This document shows positions 61,190-64,000 of a DNA stretch of 64,000 nt, one piece after another. Position 1 is the stretch's first letter. Each line of letters starts with the position of its first letter. This DNA comes from Chryseobacterium oranimense (lineage in GTDB: Bacteria > Bacteroidota > Bacteroidia > Flavobacteriales > Weeksellaceae). Where the stretch lies: the NCBI RefSeq assembly GCF_900129755.1, contig NZ_FQWT01000003.1:62001-126000 (forward strand), in the 5' to 3' direction. The position numbers and the translations under genes are program-made. A model generated the notes under the pieces. The model had not been told where the DNA came from and made no database searches. It saw nothing but the letters and a program-made list of their open reading frames with translations.

Positions 61190-62473
61190 ATGGATAATTT
61201 CGTTAACTTTTTTTCATTCAATGACCCCAACGTCAGGTACGTGGTACTCGGGAGCATCCTGCTTTCGGTAAGTGCAGCCATTGTGGGTTCATTCATTGTG
61301 CTGAAAAAAAAATCTCTTGTGGGAGATGCCGTTTCGCATTCGGTATTGCCGGGTATCTGTGCTGCTTTTCTTTTTGCAGGTACTAAGAATACTTCACTGA
61401 TGCTTGTCGGAGCGTTTATTTCAGGGTGGCTTTCGCTCGTTACGATAGACTATATAACCGCAAAATCAAAGATAAAGAAAGACGCTGCCATCGGGCTGGT
61501 GCTTTCGGTGTTTTTCGCATTGGGCATTGTGCTGATGACTTACATTCAGCAATCAGGTAATGCGGCACAAAGCGGTATGGACCGTTTTATATTCGGGAAG
61601 GCGGCAACACTTATAGGCAGCGACCTGATAACCTTTTCTGTTATTGCCGTGGTACTGATTGCGGTTACACTTGCTTTTTTCAAAGAATTTACGATTATAG
61701 CCTTTGACGAGCATTATGCCGAAGTATTGGGATTGCCTGTTCGGAAATTGGATTTGTTATTGACCAGTCTTACCGTATTGGCGGTAGTATCGGGTATTAC
61801 CGCAGTAGGCGTTGTACTGATGGCTGCGATGCTTATTACACCTGCCGCTGCCGCAAGATATTGGACACACAATATCAGGCGGATGGTCTTGTTTGCCGCT
61901 ATATTCGGTGCCGTTTCGGGACTGGCAGGAGCTTACATTTCATACATCGCTCCGGCGATGCCGACAGGTCCGTGGATGGTGGTGGTTTCGTCATTGATTG
62001 CTTTTTTCTCGTTCTTTTTTGCCCCGTTGGGTGTTGTCCCAAAAACGTTGAAACGCAACAAGAACAGCCGTACTATGATGGATGAAAATATCCTGAAGCT
62101 GTTTTACCAAATAAGCGAAAAGGGCGACAATTTCAAAATGAAAAGAACGGTGGAGGAATTGCTGGCTTTCAAAAAAATGCAACCGACCCAATTAAAATCA
62201 GGAATGAAAAGATTGAACCGGCAAGGTCTTTTGGATTACAGTAACCAACAGGCACAACTGACCGAAACAGGGCTTGTAAAAGCTAAAAAAATCGTTCGGT
62301 TACACCGTTTGTGGGAATTGTACCTGACAAACTTTATGGAAATAGCTCCCGACCACGTACACGACAATGCCGAAGAAATGGAGCATTACATCACGCCCGA
62401 GCTGGAAAAACAATTGGAAAAATATTTAGATAATCCTGAAACAGACCCGCATGGGACTGTGATACCGAAGTAA
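61190..62473 (+). CDS. troC: Metal ABC permease fused to a DtxR-type metal-sensing regulator (TroC-like)
   Basis: Residues 1-290 form an ABC-3 family permease with about nine membrane segments. A winged HTH (about 299-370, NILKLFYQISEKGDNFKMKRTVEELLAFKKMQPTQL) and a DtxR-type dimer domain follow. The ligand set of DtxR is complete in spacing: His372, Glu376, His391, Glu395 (Cys102 in DtxR), Glu398 and His399. Glu at the Cys102 position is common in Mn-type members. The fused regulator may sense metal at the membrane and bind DNA, or gate the permease. It contrasts with the degenerate stand-alone protein. Confidence 0.92.
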   Translation: MDNFVNFFSFNDPNVRYVVLGSILLSVSAAIVGSFIVLKKKSLVGDAVSHSVLPGICAAFLFAGTKNTSLMLVGAFISGWLSLVTIDYITAKSKIKKDAAIGLVLSVFFALGIVLMTYIQQSGNAAQSGMDRFIFGKAATLIGSDLITFSVIAVVLIAVTLAFFKEFTIIAFDEHYAEVLGLPVRKLDLLLTSLTVLAVVSGITAVGVVLMAAMLITPAAAARYWTHNIRRMVLFAAIFGAVSGLAGAYISYIAPAMPTGPWMVVVSSLIAFFSFFFAPLGVVPKTLKRNKNSRTMMDENILKLFYQISEKGDNFKMKRTVEELLAFKKMQPTQLKSGMKRLNRQGLLDYSNQQAQLTETGLVKAKKIVRLHRLWELYLTNFMEIAPDHVHDNAEEMEHYITPELEKQLEKYLDNPETDPHGTVIPK

Positions 62474-62488
62474 TACAAAACAGATAAA

Positions 62489-63385
62489 ATGATAGCATTG
62501 TGGATTATATTGACCGGAGCATTGGTGGCGATTTCCTGCGGATTGCTGGGCAGTTTTCTCGTACTCCGCAAAATGAGTATGGTAGGCGATGCCATCAGCC
62601 ATGCCGTGCTTCCGGGCATCGTCATCGCCTTTTTATGGAGCGGCAGCCGTGATACGCTTCCTATGCTTCTTGGCGCAGGAGCCACGGGATTATTGGCGAC
62701 ATTCTTTATTGAATATCTGCACCGTAAAGCCCGCTTACAAACCGATGCTGCTATCGGGATTGTCTTTACCTTTATGTTTGCCGTGGGCATTATCCTTATC
62801 AGCACCTTTGCCGGAAAAATTGACCTTGACCAGGATTGTGTACTATACGGTGAACTCGCTTATGTACCTATCAATCTCTGGATACTACCTGACGGCACAA
62901 GCATCGGTCCAAAACCGGTGTATATACTTTCGGTAGTGCTGCTCTTGGTGGTACTGTTTATTTATTTCGGCTACAAAGAACTGAAGCTAACCTCATTCGA
63001 CCCGTCTTTTGCTGGGAGTATCGGCATTTCTACCGCATTGTGGCATTACCTGCTGATGGCAGCAGTGTCTTTTACCACCGTAAGTGCTTTTGAATCTGTC
63101 GGAGCGATACTGGTTATTACCTTTCTTATTGGTCCGCCCGCAGCGGCTTATTTGCTTACAGAAGATTTAAAGAAAATGCTGTTCATTACCGTTGGCATCG
63201 GTATTCTGGTTTCTTTTACCGGATATTGGCTGGCTTACTGGCTCAATGCGTCTATTGCCGGATGTATGGCGTTAATGACGGGAGTTGTATTTGCCCTTGT
63301 TTTCGTGTACACACAGTTTGTACTGAAAAACAAAAGATTGAAGTTGGCAGCAAGGAATACTTTGCTTTCGCAAAAAATAGAGTAA
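62489..63385 (+). CDS. troD: Metal ABC transporter second permease (TroD-like)
   Basis: The 298-residue protein has eight or nine membrane segments and the ABC-3 pattern: LGSFLVLRKMSMVGDAISHAVLPGI near the N-terminus and SVGAILVITFLIGPPAAAYLLT in the middle. It starts 15 bp after the fused permease and probably forms a heterodimer with it. There is no C-terminal regulator domain here. Confidence 0.93.
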   Translation: MIALWIILTGALVAISCGLLGSFLVLRKMSMVGDAISHAVLPGIVIAFLWSGSRDTLPMLLGAGATGLLATFFIEYLHRKARLQTDAAIGIVFTFMFAVGIILISTFAGKIDLDQDCVLYGELAYVPINLWILPDGTSIGPKPVYILSVVLLLVVLFIYFGYKELKLTSFDPSFAGSIGISTALWHYLLMAAVSFTTVSAFESVGAILVITFLIGPPAAAYLLTEDLKKMLFITVGIGILVSFTGYWLAYWLNASIAGCMALMTGVVFALVFVYTQFVLKNKRLKLAARNTLLSQKIE

Positions 63386-63409
63386 ACAGATTTTAAAAAA
63401 TTATAAATA

Positions 63410-64000
63410 ATGAAGAAGACATTTAGGATAATCGGGACTAACGTTATTGCATTAATACTTCTTTCAGGGTGCAATAGCAAAGGGCAAAAAGAACACAATC
63501 AGACAAACGAAGGCAATTTATCGGTTACTCCGGTAGAGCATTCCAGGGCTTTTCCCGGTGCAACGCTGAAAATACAGGGCATTCAGGTAAAAGAAACGAC
63601 TTCATCGGATTCGGTGACTTTCAAAGTAAATTACGGCATTGAGAATTTTACGCTTACGGAACACACCGAGGACCACAATGCCCGTCATCTTGCCAATTCG
63701 CACGACGGACAGCATATCCATTTCATTATGGATAATTCGCCCTATACGGCATTGTACAAACCTGAAAATGAAATAAAACTCAAAAAAGGAACAGAACATT
63801 ATTTACTGTCTTTTCTTTCCCGTTCGTACCACGAATCCATAAAAGAACCGAAAGCATTTGTACTGAACCGTTTCCAAGTAACAGATGATGGTAAATATCA
63901 GGAATTGGAAACATCCAAAACACCAATGCTGTTTTACAGCAGACCAAAAGGAGAATATGCAGGAAAAGATACCGAAGCTGTTTTGTTAGATTTTTATGTG
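63410..64000 (+). CDS. His-rich lipoprotein, cut by the window edge
   Basis: The frame starts with ATG at 63410 and is open to the window end (197 codons). A lipoprotein signal (ALILLSGC, Cys near residue 21) is followed by a beta-rich domain with a His-rich stretch near residues 87-108 (HTEDHNARHLANSHDGQHIHF). This could bind metal. It lies 24 bp after the second permease and is likely the next gene of the same operon, perhaps a metal chaperone or accessory binding protein. The 3-prime end and family need more sequence. Confidence 0.75.
   Translation, partial: MKKTFRIIGTNVIALILLSGCNSKGQKEHNQTNEGNLSVTPVEHSRAFPGATLKIQGIQVKETTSSDSVTFKVNYGIENFTLTEHTEDHNARHLANSHDGQHIHFIMDNSPYTALYKPENEIKLKKGTEHYLLSFLSRSYHESIKEPKAFVLNRFQVTDDGKYQELETSKTPMLFYSRPKGEYAGKDTEAVLLDFYV

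Overview
The window is a Bacteroidota chromosome, most like Chryseobacterium or a close Weeksellaceae relative. Three things point there: promoter -7 boxes of the TAnnTTTG type, AT-rich A-tract leaders before start codons instead of Shine-Dalgarno sites, and a CTnDOT-type tra/mob gene set. A chromosomal left part (about 1-18,070) is followed by the left two thirds of an integrative and conjugative element (ICE) that runs off the right edge at 64,000.

Chromosomal part. It holds a NUDIX hydrolase, an AraC-type regulator divergent from a lipoprotein NodB-fold deacetylase and a DoxX protein, an FAD-dependent dehydrogenase, two short-chain dehydrogenases, two aldo/keto reductases, a pair of small helix-turn-helix proteins, a TPR/AraC membrane regulator, a ClC chloride channel with CBS domains, and several conserved proteins of unknown function. 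Most transcription units end in clear intrinsic terminators.

ICE backbone. A tyrosine recombinase (18,315-19,565) sits beside a likely attL core (near 18,072). It is followed by ssb, a DUF932 gene, small unknown genes and a reduced PRTRC cassette (proteins E, C, F, B and ThiF; no ParB, A or D seen). Then come regulators, the leftward transfer genes (traA-B/C-D, a duplicated-domain protein, then traE-F-G-I-J-K-L-M-N-O-Q), a structured region that is the best oriT candidate, and the rightward mobA, relaxase and coupling-protein genes. traG, the VirB4-like ATPase, is split by a 2,486-bp group II intron that encodes its own RT/maturase/HNH protein, so transfer should depend on splicing.

ICE cargo. 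From 49,255 to 58,778 there is one tight operon of housekeeping enzymes a host would normally already carry: superoxide dismutase, peroxiredoxin, leucyl aminopeptidase, class I ribonucleotide reductase (nrdB and nrdA), peptide deformylase, methionine aminopeptidase and phosphoglycerate mutase. Three unknown small proteins and a HAD phosphatase are included. Next is a DtxR-like regulator and then a Tro/Mnt/Znu-type metal importer: a binding protein with TroA-like ligands, an ATPase, a permease fused to a complete DtxR-type metal sensor, a second permease, and a His-rich lipoprotein cut by the window edge. The promoters of the cargo operon and of the importer share a similar inverted repeat next to the -7 box, which suggests one metal-responsive regulon. 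The simplest reading is a mobile metal-homeostasis and metalloenzyme-replacement island. It may help against metal starvation, mismetallation, oxidative stress or metalloenzyme inhibitors. The metal involved and the selective benefit cannot be read from sequence alone.
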